The notes beneath the pieces were generated by a model. It saw nothing but the letters and a program-made list of their open reading frames with translations. It ran no database searches and was not told where the DNA came from. The translations under genes were made by a program, and so were the position numbers. Positions 24,156 to 32,927 of a stretch of 44,238 nucleotides of DNA are shown here, in pieces. The stretch lies in the NCBI GenBank assembly GCA_049302575.1, contig JBAQMG010000134.1, forward strand, positions 1 to 44,238, given 5' to 3'. The stretch's first letter is position 1. The number at the start of each line of letters is the position of its first letter. Source of the stretch: JBAQMG01 sp049302575. Its GTDB lineage: Bacteria > Bacillota > Desulfitobacteriia > Desulfitobacteriales > Desulfitobacteriaceae.

Positions 24156-24908
24156 TTATAATGAAAACCCTTTCAACAAATTAAAAGGCGTTTGTAATTC
24201 TTTACTTATTTGAAGTGATAAGGACTGACTAAGAAATTGAAACGTCTGGAGAAGATACGGCTGAAAAAAAGAATGCTGAATAAATAAAAGGCCTGGAATT
24301 TGTGTATCAAGCATTAACATTGGCGAAAATACACCACTTATAACTACTAATATAGAAAAAGCAAATAGACCGCCAAACAATAATCCTCCCCCACGATTAG
24401 CCGCACCTCCAAAAATCCCAAGTGGTGCAAGCAAAATAGTGATTAAAGCTTGAATTAGTACCACTATCACCAAAAAAACAAGGGCAAAAGCCAAAAGTGC
24501 CAGAACCTTTTCTGTGATGAAACCAGCTATACCGTGGATTGCTTGTTCCACATATCCTTTGGTCATCAATGTGGCTGACTGCACTCCAAGGATATTATTC
24601 CCCGCAAGATAACTTCGCAATTCAGGAGGTAACATTTTGAGAAGATTTTCAATACTCTGTTGAGGTATACTCCCAGCTTGCGTCTGTAAAGATGATCCAA
24701 TAAGTCGATAAATCACTGGTTCCAACCAACGCTGAAAAGGGAAGAATTGTTCAAGCCATTTCAGCACCTTAATATATTCGAGCGAAGCCACTAAAAATCC
24801 AATGATACTACCAGCAAACTGAGCCAAACCAGTTATCAGACCTTTACGATAACCCTGTAAGGCACCTAGTAAAATCAACCCCATGATCAGAATATCAACA
24901 ATATTCAT
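24156..24908 (-). CDS. cvpA: CvpA family membrane protein
   Basis: 250 residues with four or more helices. The N-terminus MNIVDILIMGLILLGALQGY and YRKGLITGLAQFAGSIIGFL is the typical CvpA/colicin V production pattern, and FGGAANRGGGLLFGGLFAFS matches the family's later conserved region. Longer than E. coli CvpA because of a central insertion (about 70-130). Role in envelope homeostasis only broadly known. ATG at 24908 with GGGGGGA upstream. Confidence 0.88.
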   Translation of the reverse strand: MNIVDILIMGLILLGALQGYRKGLITGLAQFAGSIIGFLVASLEYIKVLKWLEQFFPFQRWLEPVIYRLIGSSLQTQAGSIPQQSIENLLKMLPPELRSYLAGNNILGVQSATLMTKGYVEQAIHGIAGFITEKVLALLAFALVFLVIVVLIQALITILLAPLGIFGGAANRGGGLLFGGLFAFSILVVISGVFSPMLMLDTQIPGLLFIQHSFFQPYLLQTFQFLSQSLSLQISKELQTPFNLLKGFSL

Positions 24909-25157
24909 TTAATCCCCCCAGATACTTCATTAGTATTCTATCTTATTCTATTCTTCTAAGTGAATTCCTGCCAACAATTAAACACTTTTAGGCTAAGCTT
25001 TAATAATGTTTAGTTTTTACCCAAAAAGCTAAAACAATTTTCAAATTGGCTTAATACGCTGATTAGTATAACCCAAGTTTAGAAACGAAAATAAAAAAAC
25101 AGCTATACAGCTGTATCCACTAAGCTTATAATCATTCTTCGACAATGGGCTAAGAAT

Positions 25158-25255
25158 TGGCGGGGATGCGTGCGAATCGAACACACCTCGGAACGTTCTG
25201 CGTCCCGACACGCGGATTTGAAGTCCGGGGGCAGCACCAGCCACCATTCATCCCC
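25158..25255 (-). tRNA. selC: tRNA-Sec (anticodon TCA)
   Basis: 98-base tRNA with a long acceptor (GGGGATGAATG... pairing toward CGCATCCCC), a long variable arm, anticodon loop ACTTCAAAT carrying TCA, discriminator G and encoded CCA. Inserts selenocysteine at UGA with SelB. An extended -10 TGC-TATAAT lies upstream (25286-25281 on the minus strand) without a good -35. Confidence 0.96.
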
Positions 25256-25400
25256 AAATGTTTATAGAACCTATACGAGTATTATAGCATATAAAAAAAT
25301 TCTATGAAATAGTGAAATGAATAATATGTATAATTATCTGTATAAACAGGGTTAAATTGGTAATAATATAACTGTGAGAATTTTATGGGAGGGTTTGACA

Positions 25401-25541
25401 ATGTCGAATGAATTTCTGGTTGCCAATTTATCTTCAAATCAACTACAAGATGTGAAAGACCTAGAAAAAAGGCTGATAACCGCTGATTCCAGACAAGAAA
25501 CTATTCTTATTGCCTATGCAAAAGAATCTAAAGAAAACTAG
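25401..25541 (+). CDS. Small conserved-looking protein (46 residues)
   Basis: Reads MSNEFLVANLSSNQLQDVKD, then LEKRLITADSRQETILIAYA and ends KESKEN. ATG at 25401 with GGGAGGG 7 bases upstream. Short proteins with an LxxxQLxxxxxLE and ILIAY layout are common in Peptococcaceae spore formers, but no function is known. Convergent with selB, divergent from selC. Confidence 0.65.
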   Translation: MSNEFLVANLSSNQLQDVKDLEKRLITADSRQETILIAYAKESKEN

Positions 25542-25545
25542 GCTT

Positions 25546-25684
25546 GCGCCAAAGGCTTTGGCGGCCGCTTCATTTGCCATCCAACACCTTGCCCTCCATG
25601 GCGGTGTCTAACCTCGAACGTCCGTGTTCGAGGTTAGGCTTCAGCGGCACTGGACCATCCATGGCCTGCGTAAACCTTTGGTGC
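25546..25684. repeat. G+C-rich nested palindromic element
   Basis: Imperfect outer ends GCGCCAAAGG (25546-25555) and CCTTTGGTGC (25675-25684) enclose a perfect hairpin CTAACCTCGAAC / GTTCGAGGTTAG with a 6-base loop (25608-25637), a CGCCAAAG-G-CTTTGGCG palindrome and a GCGGCCGC site. It is clearly richer in G+C than its surroundings. It has no supported ORF. Candidate MITE-like element or structured RNA; not recognised. Confidence 0.6.
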
Positions 25685-25734
25685 ACTTATGCCCACAAAC
25701 TAATACTTTCTAATATACCTAGAAAATGATCTTT

Positions 25735-25766
25735 AAAAACAAGACTAAAATGGAGTCTTGTTTTTT
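25735..25766. terminator. Bidirectional terminator
   Basis: AACAAGACT/AGTCTTGTT stem with a 7-base loop, T run on the plus side and A run on the other. It ends selB from the right and the small ORF transcript from the left. Confidence 0.85.
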
Positions 25767-25767
25767 A

Positions 25768-27672
25768 TTAAGTTTGATTAAACAATACACGTTTATCACC
25801 TTGGCGACGCGTAAGGTGTTGTTGGTCAAAATATTCCAATAATGGGACAGTATATTTACGAGATGTTTTCCACAACTCCTTAACTTCAGCAACACTTACT
25901 TCATTATACTTATTCAAATACTCGTTCAAACTATTTCTGGCATTCTCCAAGGTTTGAGTCACAAAATAAAAGCCACTAACAGAAGTCCATTCTTTTTGTT
26001 CACATAAATACAGGGCATATTCTGTAGTCTCTGTTGGCAAGATTCCACAGCTTTGAGCTCCTACCACAAGTTCTGGCGGCATTAAGCCAACCTTAATCCA
26101 ATATTTTCTAAGACAATCAAGTTTTTTTGCAGTTTCAACTGGCAATTCCTGACTAGTATTTGTCAGCACTTTGCTCCCGCTAAGTTTAAAATAAGTTTGC
26201 TGATCTCCGTGTTCTAAAATACTTTGCCAACGGTGATGATTCCAAGAAACCCCCATTTTTTCTTTTAGTTCTTCACGTCCTAACCCACGACGCAGGGGAT
26301 AAGCTTTTTGGTGAGCCTTAATTATTCCAACAAGTTTTGAGCGCCATCGTTCTGCCGTACTCTTAGCCCAATATAGGTCTACTCCATCTTCCTTCCAAAT
26401 CTCCAAACGCTCAGAATTAATCAGTATTTCTAACCATTTACGTATTTCTGTACCTTCAATATGAAACTTCTTAATTAATTCCAATAAAGTGTTCGGTTCC
26501 TCTAGCTCCTTCTCTAAAAGTTCAAGGGGATCTCCTTTATCCTTTAAGCGCATGTGCGCTAAGACGCCTTCTTTAAACCGCTTTTGTTTATTATCAGCAA
26601 CCCCTAGGACTTTACCTCCCGCCACTGTCTGTATTGGAGAATAAAGACGCAAAACAAAATGATCACCCGCTGCTGCCAACACTGGCGATTCAAGTAAAAT
26701 TTGAGCGTAACCTTTTTGTCCTGGGAGAATTTCCTCCTGCTCTAATAAATGTATTCTGCCAATTACTTCCGTTGTTCCGATATGAAACCTCAGCCGTTGT
26801 CTTTGTTCAATTGCCTTCTCAGTTGTAGACAAGTTTTGAACTAATAAATCAAGAATATTTCCAACTTTAAACACTTTAGGACTCGTTAACACTGCTCCTT
26901 TAGCAACTTCCGATACTTCTACGCCTGCTAGATTAATTGCGACACGCTGACCCGCGATAGCCGAGATCACCTTTTTACCGTGTACTTGAATAGAGCGAAC
27001 TTTTGCTACAACTCGTCCAGGTTCAATCGCCAATTCTTGACCAAGTTTAACTGTTCCACTGTATAGAGTCCCTGCTACTACAGTCCCAAACCCTTGAATA
27101 CTGAAGATACGATCAAGCGGCATACGGACAGGCCCCACCGTTTTTTTGCTTTCAACAGTTTTTAGCTGATCATCAATTTCTAAAAGCAATTCCGGAATTC
27201 CTTGTCTATTGAGGGACGAAACAGGGCAAATGGACGCTCCGGCAAAAACCGTGTCCTTAAGACCTAGCCTAATTTCCTCTTCGATTAATTCCCCCCATTC
27301 TTCGTCTACTAGATCTATTTTGTTAAGCACGACAATAATCCTAGAAATTCCTAACAATGTTAAAATATTTAGATGTTCTCGGGTCTGAGGCATGATCCCT
27401 TCATCTGCTGCAATAACTAGAAGAACAAGATCCATCCCACTGGCACCTGCCAACATCTGTCTTACAAAACGTTCATGTCCAGGTACGTCAACTATACCCA
27501 CCTCGCGACCACTGGGAAGAGTCATATGCGCAAAACCCAATTCAATGGAAATGCCTCTCTGTTTTTCTTCCTTAAGACGATCAGTTTCCATCCCTGACAT
27601 AGCTCGTATAAGTTCTGTTTTCCCATGATCTACATGACCTGCTGTCCCAATAAGATAATGTCGATCTATCAT
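25768..27672 (-). CDS. selB: Selenocysteine-specific elongation factor
   Basis: GTPase that delivers Sec-tRNA to UGA codons next to a SECIS hairpin. 634 residues: G1 GHVDHGKT at 12-19, G3 DVPGHERFVRQM, G4 NKIDLV, domains II and III to about 380, then C-terminal winged helices that bind SECIS RNA. ATG at 27672 with GGGGGAG 4 bases upstream. selC lies 0.5 kb downstream. selA and selD are not in the window. Confidence 0.96.
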   Translation of the reverse strand: MIDRHYLIGTAGHVDHGKTELIRAMSGMETDRLKEEKQRGISIELGFAHMTLPSGREVGIVDVPGHERFVRQMLAGASGMDLVLLVIAADEGIMPQTREHLNILTLLGISRIIVVLNKIDLVDEEWGELIEEEIRLGLKDTVFAGASICPVSSLNRQGIPELLLEIDDQLKTVESKKTVGPVRMPLDRIFSIQGFGTVVAGTLYSGTVKLGQELAIEPGRVVAKVRSIQVHGKKVISAIAGQRVAINLAGVEVSEVAKGAVLTSPKVFKVGNILDLLVQNLSTTEKAIEQRQRLRFHIGTTEVIGRIHLLEQEEILPGQKGYAQILLESPVLAAAGDHFVLRLYSPIQTVAGGKVLGVADNKQKRFKEGVLAHMRLKDKGDPLELLEKELEEPNTLLELIKKFHIEGTEIRKWLEILINSERLEIWKEDGVDLYWAKSTAERWRSKLVGIIKAHQKAYPLRRGLGREELKEKMGVSWNHHRWQSILEHGDQQTYFKLSGSKVLTNTSQELPVETAKKLDCLRKYWIKVGLMPPELVVGAQSCGILPTETTEYALYLCEQKEWTSVSGFYFVTQTLENARNSLNEYLNKYNEVSVAEVKELWKTSRKYTVPLLEYFDQQHLTRRQGDKRVLFNQT

Positions 27673-27883
27673 CCAGCTCCCCCTTGTATCACAATCAACT
27701 TAGTATCAATTATAGACCGATGGATTCAAAAAATCTAATTTAAACTAAAAGTTCACCGAGCAATAAATAACAGATTGTAGTATTACCAAAAACGACTCTG
27801 CTTACAACACTACTTTGCTTAATGCGTAATTTAGAAATAGCTATATTCTAGCCTTAGTACAACGATTTATTTAAAGATGTTTT

Positions 27884-28915
27884 TTAACCACGCCGCCAGT
27901 AATAGAAGAGTGGCGGCAAAAACATCAACCCTATATATCCAAATATAGGATAGGCCACTTGGACTAGTTGGGAAAATTTCACACCTGCTAAGGGAAAAAT
28001 AGTTGTTAATAATAATATTGTTGCCCTACTATAACTGATTTTTTTAGTATCTACCGCTCGGCTAACCAAACTAAAACCATTACTAATTGCAGCAGTCACC
28101 ATTGCTAGCCAAAGTACTACCACATATAGAAAAGCCGACCAATCCCCTAATTTCCCTGCTACTGCGACCATTGGTATTTCAAGTCCAAGTACCTCTGGAA
28201 AACGCAATAATCCCGCGCCAATTACTATAGCAAAAATACCTAGGGCTATTCCCCCAAAAACTGCTCCTAGTTTTGCTCCTGGCCTTTGAACTTCTCGTCC
28301 GAGAGATGCAAAAACGACCATGGCCAAGGTCAAATTAAGCGACACATAAAGAACAGCAGATATTGCCCAATGTCTAATAATTGGGTGAGGTAAAATCATA
28401 ATCCCCTCACCGTCTCCTGAAGTAGCTAAAAATATTGCAGCGCTACCGATACCTAAACAAAAAATAAATTTGATAGGAATCAGAACGGAATTAATCCAAA
28501 GTACACCTTCCCCTCTAAACCATAAAGCTAAAGCAATAACAAACACTGTTAAAGAGATCCCCAACCATCGAGACATTCCAAAATACTCAGTAAAAATAGC
28601 CCCACTTCCCGAAAGCATCGCTAGCATACCAATATATAATAAAATACTAACTAAGGCGTCAGCCCATTTACCCCAATGTTTTCCCAAGAGATGCAGAAAG
28701 AAATCAGGATATGATGATACTTTCCAGTAGTTTTGCAAGTCTAATATTATCCATCCCAGAAGCGCAAACAATGCTGCACTAACTATAATCCCAGCTAAGC
28801 CCCTATAACCAAAACGGGTGAAGAACTGCTGAATTTCTTGACCGGAGGCAAATCCCGCCCCCATAACCGCTCCAACATAGGTTGCAGCCACTTGAAATAC
28901 CGTTTTCCAATACAT
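27884..28915 (-). CDS. YkvI-type membrane transporter
   Basis: 343 residues with about ten helices. Starts MYWKTVFQVAATYVGAVMGA followed by GFASGQEIQQFF, the YkvI family signature of the amino-acid/polyamine-organocation type fold. The substrate is unknown; related genes are sometimes annotated as spore germination or amino-acid permeases. ATG at 28915 with GAGGGG upstream. Divergent from yyaC. The 211-base gap to selB shows nothing recognisable. Confidence 0.85.
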   Translation of the reverse strand: MYWKTVFQVAATYVGAVMGAGFASGQEIQQFFTRFGYRGLAGIIVSAALFALLGWIILDLQNYWKVSSYPDFFLHLLGKHWGKWADALVSILLYIGMLAMLSGSGAIFTEYFGMSRWLGISLTVFVIALALWFRGEGVLWINSVLIPIKFIFCLGIGSAAIFLATSGDGEGIMILPHPIIRHWAISAVLYVSLNLTLAMVVFASLGREVQRPGAKLGAVFGGIALGIFAIVIGAGLLRFPEVLGLEIPMVAVAGKLGDWSAFLYVVVLWLAMVTAAISNGFSLVSRAVDTKKISYSRATILLLTTIFPLAGVKFSQLVQVAYPIFGYIGLMFLPPLFYYWRRG

Positions 28916-29027
28916 AAATTCCCCTCCTCGCCATCATGCATATTACTAAAAGTTCAATATGATGCATAATTTAGCCTCGGACTGGGAATAATCTAAAAAT
29001 AGGTTGATACGGGAAGGGGTTAGATCA

Positions 29028-29615
29028 GTGGATTTATTTTCCTTTTTTTCGGAACCTCCAAAAATTAAAGCACACATGGAAGATTTCAGCGGCACTGCTA
29101 GAATAAAATCAAGATTGACTGAACTTCTTTCCCAATCACCCCATCGTCCCGTCTTAATTTTATGTATTGGAACTGATCGCTCAACTGGAGATTCTTTAGG
29201 TCCGCTTATTGGCACTCAACTAATTCGCCATAATTTGCCAAACCTTCACGTTTTAGGTACATTGAATCACCCTGTACACGCAACAAATTTATCTGAAACT
29301 ATTCTTCATATTGAAGAATCCTTTGTTAATCCCTTAATCATCGCTATTGATGCTTGTCTCGGACGCCTTGATTCAATCGGTTTCATTACTCTAAGCCAGG
29401 GACCCCTCAAACCTGGAACTGGCGTACATAAAAAGCTTCCTGCAGTAGGTGAAGCTCACTTAACTGGAATTGTGAATGTTGGAGGATTTATGGAATACAT
29501 GGTTCTTCAAAACACTAGACTAAGCATAGTATGGCAGATGGCCGAAACAATTAGCACTATGGTCGCCCGATCCTATTTCCAATCAAGATGCAGAGATCAA
29601 TGCACAATGCATTAA
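29028..29615 (+). CDS. yyaC: Spore protease YyaC
   Basis: Sporulation protein related to germination protease-type peptidases. 195 residues from the chosen start; conserved block PVLILCIGTDRSTGDSLGPL, then LHVLGTLNHPVHATNL, IIAIDACLGRLDSIGF and PAVGEAHLTGIVNVGGFMEY. The GTG at 29028 is preferred because GGAAGGGG lies 8 bases upstream; a TTG at 29004 has no site. Its stop overlaps the stop of the convergent DUF4446 gene by 4 bases. Marks the organism as an endospore former. Confidence 0.92.
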   Translation: MDLFSFFSEPPKIKAHMEDFSGTARIKSRLTELLSQSPHRPVLILCIGTDRSTGDSLGPLIGTQLIRHNLPNLHVLGTLNHPVHATNLSETILHIEESFVNPLIIAIDACLGRLDSIGFITLSQGPLKPGTGVHKKLPAVGEAHLTGIVNVGGFMEYMVLQNTRLSIVWQMAETISTMVARSYFQSRCRDQCTMH

Positions 29616-30115
29616 ATCATTTCCCCTTGTTGCGCCTTCGCTATGACATCTCGTTCTTCTGCACTCAAATTATAGCTTGATTGGCCAGCTACTACTGGTT
29701 TTGCATATACTCTTGATTCTTCTCGATTATTTATGGACGAGAGAACCACTCCATTACCAGCTTGATTAAGCAAGGCCATGGCAAAACTTAATTCGCTTCC
29801 CATATTTTCAAAAGCACTAAACCGTACCATTTCCACTCGATCAACTCCATGACGCAATTTGTTTTCAGTTTTTTCCAGGCGTATTATATAATCGCTTACT
29901 TGGTTTTTTATTGTCTCTACCGACCCTAAATATTCCCCTAACAATGAATCGATACTTTTCCCAGATAAATAAGTTTTAAGAGAAAGATGTGCAGCTTCAT
30001 ATTTTTTCATTCGTCTATATAACGAAAAAGTAACATTCAGCAAAATTAAAACCACAAATATAAGTCCAAACATTCCCCACCATGATATAGGCATAACTTC
30101 TTGGAGAGCAAACAT
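29612..30115 (-). CDS. DUF4446 family protein
   Basis: 167 residues: N-terminal membrane anchor (about 12-30, WWGMFGLIFVVLILLNVTFS), a coiled-coil-like helix and the conserved C-terminal block RFSAFENMGSELSFAMALLN and GVVLSSINNREESRVYAKPV. Commonly located beside parB in spore-forming Firmicutes; function unknown. ATG at 30115 with AAGGGGG upstream. Confidence 0.88.
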   Translation of the reverse strand: MFALQEVMPISWWGMFGLIFVVLILLNVTFSLYRRMKKYEAAHLSLKTYLSGKSIDSLLGEYLGSVETIKNQVSDYIIRLEKTENKLRHGVDRVEMVRFSAFENMGSELSFAMALLNQAGNGVVLSSINNREESRVYAKPVVAGQSSYNLSAEERDVIAKAQQGEMI

Positions 30116-30230
30116 CTTTTTTCCCCCTTCTGTTTATAATCTTAAATTTCTAAACAAACTCGCTTCACTCGATATCGCAAGCAAAAGGTACACTGCACGG
30201 CGAGGGTGGAGCAGTATAGAACTATGTTCT

Positions 30231-30256
30231 CACAATGTTCCACGTGGAACATTGTG
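30231..30256. promoter_or_regulatory. parS site 1
   Basis: TGTTCCACGTGGAACA (30236-30251) is the fully symmetric version of the ParB-binding consensus TGTTNCACGTGAAACA. Flanks extend it to a 26-bp perfect palindrome. Confidence 0.9.
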
Positions 30257-30310
30257 TATTGTGATACTGATCTGAATTTATGTGTTAGTCTAATGAACTC
30301 GTTTAAATAC

Positions 30311-30337
30311 TTGTTGCATATATTTTATATGCAACAA
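30311..30337. repeat. Perfect hairpin between the two parS sites
   Basis: TTGTTGCATATA and its exact complement flank a TTT loop. It lies between the parS copies. Confidence 0.75.
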
Positions 30338-30344
30338 CCCATTG

Positions 30345-30392
30345 TTTGAGTAACAAAGAATGTTCCACGTGGAACATTCTTTGTTACTCAAA
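30345..30392. promoter_or_regulatory. parS site 2 within a 48-bp perfect palindrome
   Basis: The core TGTTCCACGTGGAACA (30361-30376) is flanked by TTTGAGTAACAAAGAA and its exact complement, giving a 48-bp palindrome without mismatch. It begins 22 bases past the parB stop. No adjoining T run on the minus strand, so a terminator role is secondary if any. Confidence 0.9.
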
Positions 30393-30413
30393 AGATATGT
30401 TTGTGAAAGATGA

Positions 30414-31271
30414 TCAATCTACTTCTACATTCCATAATTCAAGCAATCGATTTAATTCTTCTTCCGAAAAATAATCAATCACTATCTTGCCTTTACTAGG
30501 CTCACCTTGAAGTCTTACTTTAGTTTGAAAATGAGAATTCAAGCGTTCTTCTACACCTTGCATAACATAATGATCAGACTGAAGAATATTCTTTTTATTT
30601 GTCATTCTTGATTCGGCTTTATCCACAAGATGATGCAGTATTCCTTCCGCCTCACGAACTGAAAGTCCTTCTTTTGATACCTTTTGAGCAAGCAATACTT
30701 GCAGCGAAGAATCTTCCACACTTAATAATAGTTTAGCATGACCAACTGATATTTTTTCTTGGCGTAAAAGTGACAAGACCGGTTCTGGCAATTTAATCAC
30801 CCTTAAAAGGTTTGCAACAGTAGGGCGCCCTTTACCTACTCTTTGAGCAACTTGATCTTGTGTTAATCCGTACTCCTCCATTAATCTTAAGTATGCAAAC
30901 CCTTCATCTACTGGCGATAAATCGGATCTTTGAATATTTTCAACTAATGCTCTTTCAGCTTTTTCTTGTGGGGTGCATTCTTGAATTAAACATGCGATCT
31001 TTTCAAAACCTGCCATTCTAGCGGCACGATAACGCCGTTCTCCAGCAATTATGGAATACTTATGACCCTCTAATCTAACTAAAATTGGTTGAAGTAACCC
31101 GTGTATTCGCAAAGATTCTGCAAGTTCCTCTAGACCATCGAGGTTAAACTCTTTTCTAGGTTGATCAATATTAGCTTCAATTTCGGTTAAGGCTATTTCT
31201 TTAATTCCCTTATCATCTGAACTGTCAAAAATTAAGGCCTCTAAGCCTCTACCTAAGGCACGTTTAGACAC
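30414..31271 (-). CDS. parB: Chromosome partitioning protein ParB (Spo0J)
   Basis: Binds parS and spreads on DNA as a CTP-dependent clamp to organise the origin. 285 residues: N-terminal LGRGLEALI, the CTP-binding boxes GLLQPILVR and GERRYRAARMAGF, then the helix-turn-helix GLTQDQVAQRVGKGRPTVAN, and a C-terminal dimer domain. GTG at 31271 lies inside the 3' end of parA with GGAGGTG upstream; 8-base overlap gives coupling. The parS sites are directly downstream. Confidence 0.96.
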   Translation of the reverse strand: MSKRALGRGLEALIFDSSDDKGIKEIALTEIEANIDQPRKEFNLDGLEELAESLRIHGLLQPILVRLEGHKYSIIAGERRYRAARMAGFEKIACLIQECTPQEKAERALVENIQRSDLSPVDEGFAYLRLMEEYGLTQDQVAQRVGKGRPTVANLLRVIKLPEPVLSLLRQEKISVGHAKLLLSVEDSSLQVLLAQKVSKEGLSVREAEGILHHLVDKAESRMTNKKNILQSDHYVMQGVEERLNSHFQTKVRLQGEPSKGKIVIDYFSEEELNRLLELWNVEVD

Positions 31272-32025
31272 GTTCTAACACCTCCTCAGCAAGATCCCGA
31301 TATACTTCAGCGCCTTTTGATCGTCCATCATAATATACGATTGGTTTTCCATGACTAGGAGCTTCGCTTAAACGCACATTACGAGGAATAATTGTTCGAA
31401 ATACTCGTTGTTTAAAGTACTTTTTAACTTCATCCACAACTTGTATGGATAAATTTGTTCTTGCATCAAACATTGTCAGAAGAGCCCCAATTATATTTAA
31501 CTTCGGATTTAAATGTTTTCGTACACGTTCCAAGGTATTCATTAATAGCGTTAAACCTTCTAAGGCGTAATACTCACATTGGACTGGAATTAATACGTCA
31601 GTAGCCGCTGTCAAGGCATTAATGGTGAGCAACCCTAGAGAAGGTGGACAATCGATAAAAACGAAGTCAAAGTCAGATTTTAAGTTTTCTAGCGACCTTG
31701 CAAATTTCCCTTCCCTAGACATTTGATTAACCAGTTCAATTTCTGCACCAGCTAATTCTATTCTAGCCGGTGCAACTTTCAACCCTTTAAAATCAGTATT
31801 CTGAATAATCCTTTCAATAGGTAAATCCTCAATTAAAACATTATAAATACAATGAGTTAGTTTTTGCTTTGCTATTCCTAAGCCACTAGTGGCATTCCCT
31901 TGAGGATCAAGATCCACTAACAAAACACGTTTTCCAAGTTCGCCTAAACAAGCGCTTAAATTAACTGCGGTAGTGGTCTTGGCTACACCGCCCTTTTGAT
32001 TGGCAATTGCAATAACCCTCGTCAA
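31264..32025 (-). CDS. parA: Chromosome partitioning ATPase ParA (Soj)
   Basis: Deviant Walker ATPase partner of ParB. 253 residues: starts MTRVIAIANQKGGVAKTTT, with the P-loop KGGVAKTT, then LLVDLDPQGNATSGLG and DFVFIDCPPSLGLLTINAL. The TTG at 32025 is preferred because GAGGTG lies 6 bases upstream and the protein then matches the family start; a GTG three codons earlier overlaps the ribosome site. No Noc gene between rsmG and parA. Confidence 0.95.
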   Translation of the reverse strand: MTRVIAIANQKGGVAKTTTAVNLSACLGELGKRVLLVDLDPQGNATSGLGIAKQKLTHCIYNVLIEDLPIERIIQNTDFKGLKVAPARIELAGAEIELVNQMSREGKFARSLENLKSDFDFVFIDCPPSLGLLTINALTAATDVLIPVQCEYYALEGLTLLMNTLERVRKHLNPKLNIIGALLTMFDARTNLSIQVVDEVKKYFKQRVFRTIIPRNVRLSEAPSHGKPIVYYDGRSKGAEVYRDLAEEVLERV

Positions 32026-32043
32026 ACTGCGCACCTCTTCCTA

Positions 32044-32085
32044 TTCGAGGTTCGAGGTTCGAGGTTCGATATTCGATATTCGACC
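32044..32085. repeat. Tandem heptamer repeat upstream of parA
   Basis: Six direct 7-bp units: TTCGAGG three times, TTCGATA twice and TTCGACC, followed by decaying copies to about 32125. Lies between parA and the rsmG terminator. Confidence 0.85.
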
Positions 32086-32157
32086 CCTGTACCTCTAACT
32101 TCTGATTTTGACCTTCGACTTGACTCCCTACTCCTATAGTACCAAAAGCTAACCTAT

Positions 32158-32178
32158 AAAAAAAGCGCTTAGAGCGCT
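32158..32178 (-). terminator. Terminator of the mnmE-mnmG-rsmG unit
   Basis: AGCGCT pairs with AGCGCT around a short loop, followed on the minus strand by seven T. Confidence 0.75.
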
Positions 32179-32207
32179 ATAATAAAAATCTAATCAGAAT
32201 ATCAAAC

Positions 32208-32927
32208 TCAAGTTAAAGGAATTTTTGAAGGAATTCCTGGTTTACGGGGATATTCTTTAGAAGTTACAGCATACTTCCGAATAATTACAAGCGAACGATG
32301 TTCAGCTTCAGTTCCTAAAGAAAACTTCTCGATTGACTCTATCCCTGCACCCAATTCAACTAAAGCTCTTTTAGCTTCCGTTAGTTCATCATCTACCTGC
32401 GAGCCTTTCATTGCGATGAAAATTCCATTCACTTTAAGAAGCGGTATTGCATATTCAAGTAACACGGGGAGCCTAGCAACAGCCCTAGTGGTTACAATAT
32501 CAAATCCAGCTCGATATTTAGTATTTCTTCCCACTTCCTCTGCCCGAGCATGGATTATATCAACCCCACTAATATTTAATTTCAAGATAACTTCCCTGAG
32601 AAAATCTAATCTTTTATTTAAAGAGTCAACCAGCACGATTTGTAAACTCGGTTGAACAATTTTTAAAGGTATGCCTGGAAACCCCGCACCAGTTCCAATA
32701 TCTGCCAGTCTCGTTCCGCGTAGATGTTGGTAAGGCGTAAGAGAATCCACAAAATGTTTTAATATCACCTCGCTGGGATCTACAATGCTAGTGAGGTTCA
32801 TTTTTTGATTCCATTCTAAAAGCAAATCGCCATAATTACAAAATTGGGCTACTTGTTTATCCGATAATCTTATACCAACCTTTTCTAAAGACCACTCCCG
32901 TATTTGTGGAGCCCATTGTTCAAACAC
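32208..32927 (-). CDS. rsmG: 16S rRNA (guanine527-N7) methyltransferase
   Basis: SAM-dependent methylation of G527 in 16S rRNA (GidB). 239 residues with NQKMNLTSIVDPSEVILKHF, SAM motif LADIGTGAGFPGIPLKI and VTTRAVARLPVLLEYAIPLL. GTG at 32927 with GGGGGG 6 bases upstream, overlapping the mnmG stop by 8 bases. Ends at the terminator 32158-32178. Confidence 0.96.
   Translation of the reverse strand: MFEQWAPQIREWSLEKVGIRLSDKQVAQFCNYGDLLLEWNQKMNLTSIVDPSEVILKHFVDSLTPYQHLRGTRLADIGTGAGFPGIPLKIVQPSLQIVLVDSLNKRLDFLREVILKLNISGVDIIHARAEEVGRNTKYRAGFDIVTTRAVARLPVLLEYAIPLLKVNGIFIAMKGSQVDDELTEAKRALVELGAGIESIEKFSLGTEAEHRSLVIIRKYAVTSKEYPRKPGIPSKIPLT

Noticed and set aside
32044..32085. CRISPR array
   Set aside because: Units are 7 bp with no spacers.
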